From Campylobacterota bacterium (GTDB taxonomy: Bacteria; Campylobacterota; Campylobacteria; Campylobacterales; Sulfurovaceae): a stretch of DNA of 6,209 nt. The notes under the pieces are model-generated. The model was not told the DNA's origin. It did not search any database and was given only the letters and a program-made list of their open reading frames with translations. Positions within the stretch are counted from its first letter, which is position 1; each line of letters begins with the position of its first letter. This document shows, piece by piece, positions 1-5,631 of this stretch. The translations under genes and the position numbers were made by a program. The stretch is from positions 1-6,209 of the forward strand of contig WFMX01000038.1 of NCBI GenBank assembly GCA_015488875.1, written 5' to 3'.

Positions 1-85
1 AAATGAGAGCGTCACATTCAAAAAGAAGAAGAAAAAAGATGACAAAAAGAAGAAAAAATCAGATAGCGAAGATGGAGAGGCGTAA
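1..85 (+). CDS. tatB: TatB (Sec-independent translocase subunit), C-terminal end only
   Basis: The reading frame starting at base 2 is open for 27 codons and ends in TAA at 83-85. It encodes a short hydrophilic tail, NESVTF followed by K6-DD-K5 and then SDSEDGEA. TatB has one N-terminal membrane helix, an amphipathic helix and a poorly conserved charged cytoplasmic tail. With TatC it forms the receptor for twin-arginine signal peptides. The visible piece holds none of the diagnostic N-terminal part, so the assignment rests on position. It lies directly before tatC and shares one base with its start (TAATG), which suggests translational coupling, and tatB-tatC-queA is the order known from Helicobacter and Campylobacter. 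The lysine runs are extreme but agree with a disordered tail. A different small protein with a basic tail cannot be excluded. Confidence 0.72.
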   Translation, partial: NESVTFKKKKKKDDKKKKKSDSEDGEA

Positions 86-837
86 TGTTTGAAGATATCA
101 AACCACATCTTGTAGAGTTAAGGAAGAGATTGGGCATATCTGTTGCAGCTATATTTGTCATGTTTGTATTGGCATTTATATTTCACCAAGGTATACTAGA
201 GTGGATCACAGAGCCTCTCAATGATGCACTAGCAGAAGTAGCCAAGGTATCCGAAAAGGCTGCCAATGGAATGATCACTACTCATCAAGTGGGTGGAGCA
301 TTTTTCGTAGCTATCAAGGTCTCATTTTTTGCTGGACTACTAGCTGCACTACCTATAGTACTATATCAACTATGGCTATTTGTAGCACCAGGTTTATATG
401 ATACAGAGAAAAAGATGGTGATACCCTTTGTGGCTGGTGGGTCATTTATGTTCTTTACTGGTGTCCTCTTTGCCTACTATATCGTGACACCGTTTGGCTT
501 TCAATTTCTCATAACATTTGGATCTTTTCTATATACTCCTCTCATCAACATAGAGGATTATGTGGGCTTTTTTACCAAGATAATGTTTGGGTTTGGTATC
601 GCCTTTGAATTACCTGTATTTGCATATTTTTTAGCTCTATTGGGTATGGTTAATGACCAAAATATGAAAGATTTTTTCAAATACGCAGTCATCATCATCT
701 TTGTGGTTGCCGCACTCTTGACACCACCTGATGTCTTGACTCAGCTACTTATGGCAGGACCTTTGGTGCTACTGTATGGACTCTCCATATTGATAGTCCG
801 CTCAGTCAATCCTGCTAAATCAGACGAAGAGGATTAG
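85..837 (+). CDS. tatC: TatC, twin-arginine protein translocase core subunit
   Basis: TatC is the polytopic inner-membrane core of the Tat pathway. With TatB it binds twin-arginine signal peptides and then recruits TatA to move folded proteins, such as cofactor-bearing periplasmic redox enzymes. The 250 residues match the usual length. The N-terminal HLVELRKRL (residues 8-16) carries the conserved Glu (E11). F99 and E108 in FVAPGLYDTEKK correspond to E. coli F94 and E103 of the signal-peptide site. FELP (E175) and LLTPPDV (211-217) are also family hallmarks. About six hydrophobic segments can be seen (roughly 17-34, 73-100, 112-135, 160-188, 199-212 and 218-240). The ATG overlaps the preceding stop by one base, and GGAGAGG at 74-80 is a good ribosome binding site. 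The tail (KSDEED) is acidic, in contrast to the basic TatB tail. Confidence 0.97.
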   Translation: MFEDIKPHLVELRKRLGISVAAIFVMFVLAFIFHQGILEWITEPLNDALAEVAKVSEKAANGMITTHQVGGAFFVAIKVSFFAGLLAALPIVLYQLWLFVAPGLYDTEKKMVIPFVAGGSFMFFTGVLFAYYIVTPFGFQFLITFGSFLYTPLINIEDYVGFFTKIMFGFGIAFELPVFAYFLALLGMVNDQNMKDFFKYAVIIIFVVAALLTPPDVLTQLLMAGPLVLLYGLSILIVRSVNPAKSDEED

Positions 838-868
838 CGTAGCTTTTTATATGCATAGAGAGATAGAT

Positions 869-874
869 AAGGAG
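869..874 (+). promoter_or_regulatory. Ribosome binding site that favours the 878 start of queA
   Basis: AAGGAG lies only 3 bases before the ATG at 878, or 4-5 bases if GGA is taken as the core. This is close but usable. The alternative in-frame ATG at 851 has no purine-rich site at normal distance. The short spacing is the main reason for doubt about the start. Confidence 0.5.
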
Positions 875-877
875 TTG

Positions 878-1885
878 ATGACAGATAGCTATGACTACCA
901 TCTCCCCAAGAGTCATATAGCGAACGAACCTCTATACCCTAGAGATAGTGCCAAGCTCTTAGTCTACGACAGAGCTAATGACACTATAGTACACACAACA
1001 TTCTCTAAATTGTTAGATTTTTTACCAGTAGATACATCTGTAGTCATTAACGATACTAGAGTGATCAAAGCTAGAATATTTGGCTTCAAATCTACAGGCG
1101 GTAGAGTAGAGTTGCTTTTCAATAAACCTATAGATGCACACAGCTCATTGGTATTCATAAAAGGCAGAGTCAAGATAGGTAGCATTGTCAAATTTGACGA
1201 TGATCTCACCGCTACAGTTTTACGACTAAATAGTGATGGATCGAGGGTAGTGAAGTTTGAGTATCGAGGCAACCCTATCAGATTTGAAGAGCTTGTATTG
1301 GTATTAGACGAGATAGGTCACATCCCTTTACCACCATATATAGATAGGCAAGACAATGCAGATGACGAGATAGATTATCAGACTCTATTTGCCAAAAATG
1401 CAGGAGCTGTAGCTGCCCCGACGGCATCTCTACACTTTACTCCTGAACTCTTCAAGAGAGTTGAAGATCGACACCAAGTAGAGAGGGTCACACTACATGT
1501 CGGTGCTGGTACATTCAAGCCTGTGGAGGCAGTAGAGATATTAGATCACCCAATGCACTCAGAGTATTTCTCCATTCCTCGGACTACCGCTGATCTATTG
1601 GATAGCAACAAGAAGATATTGGCTATAGGTACTACAGTCACGAGAACTATAGAGTATTATAGCAGAACCAAAAAGAGAGATGGAGAGTGTGATCTATTTC
1701 TCAATCCGCACAATCCACCACAGAGAGTAGACTATCTACTGACAAATTTCCATCTGCCCAAAAGTACACTAATAATGCTTGTTAGTTCATTTGTTGGCAG
1801 AGAAAAAACACTAGAACTATATAGCGAAGCGATATCACACAATTATCGTTTTTTTAGTTATGGTGATGCTATGTTGATAGTGTAA
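878..1885 (+). CDS. queA: QueA, S-adenosylmethionine:tRNA ribosyltransferase-isomerase
   Basis: QueA transfers and isomerises the ribosyl part of S-adenosylmethionine onto 7-aminomethyl-7-deazaguanine in the wobble position of tRNAs for Tyr, His, Asn and Asp, giving epoxyqueuosine. It is cytoplasmic. The product (335 residues) is of normal length and carries the family motifs: YDYHLP at residues 5-10, GAVAAPTASLHF at 176-187, LHVGAGTF at 206-213, TNFHLPKS at 289-296, and YRFFSYGDAMLI near the C-terminus. I chose ATG 878 because family members usually begin only a few residues before the YDY motif and because AAGGAG lies just upstream. ATG 851 would add nine residues (MHREIDKEL) and lacks a ribosome binding site. 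The gene follows tatC by 40 bases and precedes hemJ by 19, so it is probably co-transcribed with both. Confidence 0.96.
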   Translation: MTDSYDYHLPKSHIANEPLYPRDSAKLLVYDRANDTIVHTTFSKLLDFLPVDTSVVINDTRVIKARIFGFKSTGGRVELLFNKPIDAHSSLVFIKGRVKIGSIVKFDDDLTATVLRLNSDGSRVVKFEYRGNPIRFEELVLVLDEIGHIPLPPYIDRQDNADDEIDYQTLFAKNAGAVAAPTASLHFTPELFKRVEDRHQVERVTLHVGAGTFKPVEAVEILDHPMHSEYFSIPRTTADLLDSNKKILAIGTTVTRTIEYYSRTKKRDGECDLFLNPHNPPQRVDYLLTNFHLPKSTLIMLVSSFVGREKTLELYSEAISHNYRFFSYGDAMLIV

Positions 1886-1904
1886 ATTTTAATTAGGAGA
1901 GATA

Positions 1905-2336
1905 ATGGCATATTACAATTGGATATTGGCATTTCATGTTATGAGTTTCATGAGTTGGATGGCGATGCTTTTTTATCAGCCGAGGCTATATGTGTATCAT
2001 AGAGAGCATGCTGATAACGATGGTTTTGTAGAGGTGGTCAAGATACAAGAGTACAAGCTCTACAAGTATATAGGACTACCTGCAATGTGGGCAACTATAG
2101 CGAGTGGTGGGGCATTGATATATCTCGTGCCTACCATGCTAGATAGCAAATGGCTCATAGTCAAGCTAATTTTTGCAGCCATTATGGTTGCCTATAGCTT
2201 TTCATTAGAGTTCATCAGAGTGAAGCTAATAGATGACCCACATTACAAGAGTGGTAAATTTTTTAGATTTTACAACGAAGTACCTACACTGCTCATGATA
2301 GTGATAGTTATTATGGTAGTTTTGAAACCAATATAG
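1905..2336 (+). CDS. hemJ: HemJ-type protoporphyrinogen IX oxidase (UPF0093 membrane protein)
   Basis: HemJ is the integral-membrane enzyme that oxidises protoporphyrinogen IX to protoporphyrin IX, the step before iron insertion in haem synthesis, in bacteria that lack HemG and HemY. The 143 residues are normal for the family and form four hydrophobic segments. Family features that can be seen are H11 in the first helix (AFH), RLYVYH at 27-32, a YKLYKY block at 50-55 in place of the usual MEKRLY, K87 in the WLIVKL segment, and NEVPT at 124-128. The start ATG has AGGAGA at 1895-1900. It sits 19 bases after queA and probably shares its transcript. CopD-type membrane proteins are distant relatives and annotation pipelines sometimes use that name, but the H11, RLYVYH and NEVPT set fits HemJ. 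Activity is inferred from the family. Confidence 0.9.
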   Translation: MAYYNWILAFHVMSFMSWMAMLFYQPRLYVYHREHADNDGFVEVVKIQEYKLYKYIGLPAMWATIASGGALIYLVPTMLDSKWLIVKLIFAAIMVAYSFSLEFIRVKLIDDPHYKSGKFFRFYNEVPTLLMIVIVIMVVLKPI

Positions 2337-2385
2337 TTTTTTTGTTGCTATATAAGGCAAATAAATATTTTATTTAGTAATAGTC

Positions 2386-2394
2386 TGTTATAAT
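2386..2394 (+). promoter_or_regulatory. Extended -10 promoter for the DUF2231 gene
   Basis: TGTTATAAT is a perfect TATAAT box (2389-2394) with the TGn extension. It is preceded by about 30 bases of A/T-rich sequence and has no TTGACA-like -35 box. This is the usual look of housekeeping sigma factor promoters in Campylobacter and Helicobacter. Transcription would begin near 2401, leaving a leader of about 50 bases. A second TATAAT at 2423-2428 lacks the extension and would start transcription almost on the ribosome binding site, so it is less likely. Confidence 0.7.
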
Positions 2395-2449
2395 CATAGC
2401 TTAGAGGTACCAGATACCTAAATATAATCACAAACACAAGGAGTGAAAA

Positions 2450-3364
2450 GTGGAACTTCCAGACATCTCAATACCAAAGGTTGTTTTAGACTATATACCT
2501 ATGGATCAAATACCAGCATTGGCACACCCGCCATTGGTGCATTTTGCTATAGTTTTACCTATAATGATTGTTCTTTTAGAGCTTGTAAATATAATAGTAA
2601 AGAGTGGAGCTACCCCAGAAGTACCTAAGGGTAGAGGCGTAAGTACACTTTCATTTTTATTGATTCTAGCTATGGTTGTCATATTTGCAGGTGCATTTGC
2701 ATCAGGCACAGTAGATGGTAAAGCTACTTGGAGTATACTTAGTAAAGATGCTCAGAGTGCATTGGGTGCTCATAAATTATTGGGTACTTATCTTGTATTT
2801 GCTTCGTTGGGTTTGTTATTATTCAAACTCCTCTCTCTTATTACAGGTCGCATAGGAAGAATCCTACTATTGGTAATAGCTATAGCTTTTGCTGGCGTTG
2901 TACTGAAGCAGGGCAAGGCAGGCGGAGAACTAGTATATAAGTATGGTGCAAATGTTCAAGCTTTCAAAGATAGTGATGAGAAAGTATTTGATCTAAATGA
3001 TGATATGAGTGATCTCAAAGAGGATTTAGCAGACTGTGAAGAATCTCAAAAAGAGGCTGAAGCTGCGGCTAAAGCTGAGACAACTCCTGCTCCTGCCGAA
3101 GTAGTCAAAGCAGAGGCCAAAGTAAAAAAGGTGACTCAAAAAGAAGCTGTAGAGGCTGTAGAGGAGAGTTCTGAGTTCAAAGAGCAGTCCAAGCAAGATG
3201 CTGAGAAGATAACAGCAGCGACAGAGATGGCTACTGAAGCCAAAGCAGATGTAGCAGAGGTGACTAAAGAGGAAGCTGTGAAAGCTGTAGAGGAGAGTTC
3301 TGAGTTCAAAGAGCAATCCAAAGGAGATGCAGAGAGTGCGACAGCAGCAGCAGTAACTGAGTAA
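2450..3364 (+). CDS. DUF2231-like membrane protein with a duplicated Ala/Glu/Lys-rich tail
   Basis: Function unknown. The first 170 or so residues resemble the DUF2231 family: a HPPLVHFAIVLP segment (26-37) opening the first membrane helix, further helices at about 63-86, 106-128 and 136-152, and a closing GGELVYKYGANV block (158-169) typical of that family. After it come a predicted coiled-coil stretch (about 173-210), an Ala/Pro linker (PAPAE), and two copies of a 43-residue unit beginning at residues 228 and 271, the second cut short by the stop. Positive residues (K51, K60, R62; R134, R137) fall in loops 1 and 3, so I infer that both termini are periplasmic and the tail is outside the inner membrane. 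The start is GTG with AAGGAG at 2438-2443, six bases away, and no ATG competes. It is expressed from its own promoter. DUF2231 by itself does not predict a reaction. Confidence 0.85.
   Translation: MELPDISIPKVVLDYIPMDQIPALAHPPLVHFAIVLPIMIVLLELVNIIVKSGATPEVPKGRGVSTLSFLLILAMVVIFAGAFASGTVDGKATWSILSKDAQSALGAHKLLGTYLVFASLGLLLFKLLSLITGRIGRILLLVIAIAFAGVVLKQGKAGGELVYKYGANVQAFKDSDEKVFDLNDDMSDLKEDLADCEESQKEAEAAAKAETTPAPAEVVKAEAKVKKVTQKEAVEAVEESSEFKEQSKQDAEKITAATEMATEAKADVAEVTKEEAVKAVEESSEFKEQSKGDAESATAAAVTE
3131..3361 (+). repeat. Tandem in-frame 129-base duplication inside the DUF2231 gene
   Basis: Unit 1 runs 3131-3259 and unit 2 begins at 3260, with the stop codon cutting it short. The offset is 129 bases (43 codons). 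The stretch 3155-3186 is identical to 3284-3315 (32 bases). At protein level 21 of the first 26 residues match, including 13 identical residues (AVEESSEFKEQSK). The second half of unit 1 has diverged more. Confidence 0.93.
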
Positions 3365-3375
3365 TATTTCTACTA

Positions 3376-3399
3376 GTGACGAAGCTCCTGCTTCGTTAC
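3376..3399 (+). repeat. Palindromic hairpin, possibly a dispersed REP-like element
   Basis: GTGACGAAGC pairs with GCTTCGTTAC around the loop TCCT, giving a 10-bp stem with one G-T wobble, 11 bases after the DUF2231 stop. No T-run follows; CCCAACATTA comes next, so it is not a classical intrinsic terminator on either strand. Read on the - strand it is GGTAACGAAGCAGGAGCTTC and so on, the style of short extragenic palindromes scattered in many genomes. It may protect or process the 3' end of the mRNA. Copy number cannot be seen from this window. Confidence 0.6.
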
Positions 3400-3408
3400 C
3401 CAACATTA

Positions 3409-3416
3409 CCCCCCCC
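3409..3416 (+). repeat. Intergenic run of eight C
   Basis: Eight consecutive C in AT-rich surroundings, between the palindrome and a possible terminator. Poly-C/G tracts are slippage sites that drive phase variation in Campylobacter and Helicobacter. Here the run is outside any gene I can support and not at a promoter spacing position that I can recognise. Confidence 0.9.
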
Positions 3417-3458
3417 ACAAATATCAATCCATCGCCACTATTACTGATGTGCAAAAGA

Positions 3459-3485
3459 ACTAGTGAGACTAGTAGTTTTATTTTT
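3459..3485 (+). terminator. Weak possible intrinsic terminator after the DUF2231 gene
   Basis: ACTAGT-GAG-ACTAGT forms a 6-bp stem with a 3-base loop, followed by AGTTTTATTTTT. A competing pairing of AACTA (3458-3462) with TAGTT (3473-3477 region) is possible. The T-rich tail fits a terminator, but the stem is short and only a third G/C, so termination would be inefficient at best. Confidence 0.35.
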
Positions 3486-3620
3486 GATAGGTTTCTTAGG
3501 ATAGATTTAGTAGATTTTGGGTACTATCCCAACTCTATGAAAATATTAGACATCTTGTGAAACTAATTGGAGACGATTCACTTCCAAGTTTTGTAAGAAC
3601 TAATTATCTATTTTGTTCAC

Positions 3621-3625
3621 AAAGG
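3621..3625 (+). promoter_or_regulatory. Ribosome binding site that favours a GTG start for the DedA gene
   Basis: AAAGG lies 8 bases before GTG 3634. The other candidate, TTG 3613, has no purine-rich sequence upstream (TAATTATCTATT), and the frame is closed by TAA at 3601-3603. No ATG start is available until well inside the conserved first helix. Confidence 0.45.
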
Positions 3626-3633
3626 CAGCATCC

Positions 3634-4104
3634 GTGGAAGAGATATTAAGCTCGTTATCTACTTATGGTTATATCATATTGGCATTCTACTCCTTTGGAG
3701 GTGGTATGGCTGGATTGGTAGGTGCTGGTATACTCTCCGCTATGGGCAAGATGGATATCACATTATCCATCACTATCGCTGTGATATTCAACTATATAGG
3801 CGACAATGTACTATTCTACATGGCACAAACCAACAAAGAGTCAGTAATGCCATATATCAAGAAGTTCAAGGGTCGTATACATGGCAGAACCGTATTGCTA
3901 ATGCGAAAATATGGTTGGATGGTTGTATTTATCCAAAAGTATCTATATGGCATCAAGACACTAGTCCCTGTCATAATGGGACTAAGCAAATATGACTTCA
4001 GGAAATTTGCCATACTCAATGTATTTGCGACTATCACTTGGGGTCTTACAGTAGGACTCCTCAGCTACTACTTCTCGGCAGCGGTTCGTGGATGGTTTGG
4101 CTAA
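3634..4104 (+). CDS. Short DedA-family (SNARE-associated domain) membrane protein
   Basis: DedA proteins are inner-membrane proteins implicated in lipid-carrier (undecaprenyl phosphate, phospholipid) flipping and membrane homeostasis; the substrate of this one is unknown. Using GTG 3634 the product is 156 residues, shorter than the usual 190-220. The layout fits the family: a first hydrophobic segment with YSFGGG (19-24) where classical members have an E...P..P re-entrant motif, a second segment with NYIGD (53-57) and Y62, a basic linker (K76-R91), then KYGWMVVFIQKYLYGIKT (92-109), GLSKYDFRKF (116-125) and a last helix through W136. That third block parallels the classical F.RF.PG.R motif, but here it reads QKYLYGIKT. 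The classical arginine and acidic residues are therefore replaced, which matches a divergent subgroup I believe occurs in Campylobacterota. It stands alone between two non-coding regions, with no clear promoter. The start is uncertain (TTG 3613 would add seven residues). Confidence 0.85.
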   Translation: MEEILSSLSTYGYIILAFYSFGGGMAGLVGAGILSAMGKMDITLSITIAVIFNYIGDNVLFYMAQTNKESVMPYIKKFKGRIHGRTVLLMRKYGWMVVFIQKYLYGIKTLVPVIMGLSKYDFRKFAILNVFATITWGLTVGLLSYYFSAAVRGWFG

Positions 4105-4158
4105 GGAAACTCAAAAAAAGTAAACCCATATCTTACTTATTCTTGTACTCCTAGTCGA

Positions 4159-4205
4159 ATGCTCTCAATCGTCACACTAAACGATTATGCTCCTCTTGAG
4201 AGCAT
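4159..4205 (+). repeat. Perfect 10-bp inverted repeat with a nested hairpin upstream of glmU
   Basis: ATGCTCTCAA (4159-4168) pairs perfectly with TTGAGAGCAT (4196-4205). Inside, TCGT (4169-4172) pairs with ACGA (4181-4184) directly against the outer stem, leaving an 11-base bulge on the 3' side. ATGCTC recurs at 4187-4192 and could pair with GAGCAT (4200-4205), giving a competing 6-bp hairpin. No T-run follows. It lies about 85 bases before the likely glmU -10 box, so it would not be in a transcript from that promoter. Confidence 0.75.
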
Positions 4206-4289
4206 CCAACTAGAAACAAAATTTCTGCGTAATATTGGTAGTTTTATTCTTGTATAGTTCCTTGTCTCGTTGGCTTAACCTCAATTGGA

Positions 4290-4295
4290 TATAAT
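4290..4295 (+). promoter_or_regulatory. -10 box of the glmU-coaBC promoter
   Basis: A perfect TATAAT lies 28 bases before the glmU ATG. Transcription would start near 4302, giving a short leader that holds the ribosome binding site AAGGTG (4312-4317, five bases before ATG). The sequence before the box is TTGGA, so there is no exact TGn extension, and no convincing -35 box is seen at 16-18 bases. The position in an otherwise long gap supports it. Confidence 0.65.
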
Positions 4296-4322
4296 ACGAT
4301 AATTCTATTTTAAGGTGTCAAT

Positions 4323-5612
4323 ATGTCCATATCTGTTGTGATATTAGCTGCTGGTCAGGGTACTCGCATGAAATCAACCAAGCCAAAAGTGCTTCATGAA
4401 ATATCTGGTAAAGCTATGCTTTTTCATGCTATAGATGTGTCCAAGGAGATCACAGATGATATCACCGTAGTACTGTCTCATCAGTATGAGAGGGTCGAGA
4501 GTGCTATAAAAGAGAGCTATCAAGGTATAAAGTTTCACAAGCAAGATACGGAGCTATACCCTGGTACTGGCGGTGCGATGAAGGGTCTATCATATCAAAA
4601 TGACAAGGTATTGATACTCAATGGCGATATGCCACTCATCACACCTCAATCGCTAGAGTCTCTAATCGATGGCGATGGAGATATCCATATGAGTGTCATA
4701 GAGATGGATGACCCTACTGGATATGGTAGAGTAGTGATCAAAGATTCCAGAGTATTGGAGATAGTGGAACAGAAAGATTGCACATCTAAGCAACTAAATA
4801 TAGCCACGGTAAATGCTGGTATATACCTCATCAAAAAAGAGATGTTGGATAAGTATATACCTGCACTTGATAATAATAATGCACAATCAGAGTACTACCT
4901 CACAGATATCATCAAAATGGCAGTCGATGACGGCAAGATTATCAAGCCTGTATTTGTCAAGGAGGAGGAGTTCAAGGGTGTCAACTCCAAGCTAGACTTA
5001 GCAAAAGCAGAGGAGATTATGCAAAGACGCATAAGAGAGTCTCTCATGATGGCTGGAGTAACCATGAGACTTCCTGAGACCATATATATAGATATCAGAG
5101 CTAGATTTGAAGGTGAGTCTATACTAGAGAGTGGAGTCTCCATATTGGGTCATTCACATATCATCAACTCACATATCAAATCCAACTCTGTAGTAGAAGA
5201 TGCCACCGTGCGAGATAGCGACATAGGACCTATGGCAAGGATACGCCCTGCTAGTGATATAGCAGATACCCACATAGGTAACTTTGTCGAGGTCAAGAAG
5301 TCTACACTCAGAGGGGTAAAGGCTGGACACTTATCATATTTGGGTGATGCCACTATAGATAGAGGGAGCAATATAGGTGCAGGTGTCATCACATGCAATT
5401 ATGACGGCAAGTCAAAATATCAAACCACCATAGGCAAAAATGTCTTTGTGGGTAGCGATAGTCAGCTAGTAGCACCTGTAGATATCGCCGATGATGTACT
5501 CATAGCAGCTGGCACTACGGTATCCAAAGATGTAGCCAAAGGGGAGCTTGCGATATCGAGAGTACCTCTCAAGAGAGTAGCTGGCTTTTTTGATAAATTT
5601 TTTGGTAAATAG
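4323..5612 (+). CDS. glmU: GlmU, bifunctional GlcNAc-1-phosphate uridyltransferase / glucosamine-1-phosphate acetyltransferase
   Basis: This cytoplasmic enzyme acetylates glucosamine-1-phosphate with acetyl-CoA and then joins the product to UMP from UTP, making UDP-GlcNAc for peptidoglycan and lipopolysaccharide. The N-terminal Rossmann-like uridyltransferase domain (about 1-220) shows LAAGQGTRM (8-16), KPKVLH (20-25), YPGTGGA (79-85), the metal-binding aspartate in NGDMPL (D102), GYGRVV (133-138), NAGIY (164-168) and EYYLTD (190-195). The C-terminal left-handed beta-helix (about 245-413) shows hexapeptide repeats and the acetyltransferase residues R308, E323, K325, H336, Y339, N350 and K365, equivalent to E. 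coli R333, E349, K351, H363, Y366, N377 and K392. Both active sites look intact. At 429 residues it is slightly shorter than the E. coli enzyme, as in Campylobacter. It leads a transcript with coaBC, 19 bases downstream. Confidence 0.98.
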   Translation: MSISVVILAAGQGTRMKSTKPKVLHEISGKAMLFHAIDVSKEITDDITVVLSHQYERVESAIKESYQGIKFHKQDTELYPGTGGAMKGLSYQNDKVLILNGDMPLITPQSLESLIDGDGDIHMSVIEMDDPTGYGRVVIKDSRVLEIVEQKDCTSKQLNIATVNAGIYLIKKEMLDKYIPALDNNNAQSEYYLTDIIKMAVDDGKIIKPVFVKEEEFKGVNSKLDLAKAEEIMQRRIRESLMMAGVTMRLPETIYIDIRARFEGESILESGVSILGHSHIINSHIKSNSVVEDATVRDSDIGPMARIRPASDIADTHIGNFVEVKKSTLRGVKAGHLSYLGDATIDRGSNIGAGVITCNYDGKSKYQTTIGKNVFVGSDSQLVAPVDIADDVLIAAGTTVSKDVAKGELAISRVPLKRVAGFFDKFFGK

Positions 5613-5631
5613 ATAATGATTAGGAGTCTAT

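Noticed and set aside
964..1272. - strand frame of 102 codons opposite queA, and similar - strand frames opposite the DedA gene, glmU and coaBC.
   Set aside because: All lie antisense to strongly supported genes, lack ribosome binding sites, and show no family motifs.
2331..2353. ATATAG...CTATAT inverted repeat around a T7 run just after hemJ, as a terminator.
   Set aside because: The stem is almost all A/T, the T-run lies in the loop rather than after the stem, and the arms include the hemJ stop codon. I see no convincing terminator between hemJ and the next gene.
2405..2419. AGGTA-CCAGA-TACCT hairpin at the 5' end of the DUF2231 transcript, as a riboswitch or operator.
   Set aside because: Only five base pairs and a leader of about 50 bases; far too small for a known riboswitch, and no regulator-binding consensus is recognisable.
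3026..3454. A 142-codon - strand frame covering the G8 run, which could suggest a phase-variable gene.
   Set aside because: It starts with TTG without a ribosome binding site and most of it lies antisense to the repetitive tail of the DUF2231 gene. Its Leu/Ser/Cys-rich runs are the expected shadow of the Ala/Glu/Lys repeats.
3517..3532. TTGGG-TACTAT-CCCAA hairpin in the gap before the DedA gene.
   Set aside because: A 5-bp stem with no T-run and no promoter context; such short stems are common by chance.
3357..3560. An open + frame of 67 codons passing through the C8 run (containing ATG 3447), possibly a small gene or an extension of the DUF2231 protein by frameshift.
   Set aside because: The only ATG has no ribosome binding site and gives 37 residues. 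A shift from the DUF2231 frame would have to occur within the five bases before its stop. The peptide has no recognisable family, and the frame runs through the hairpins.
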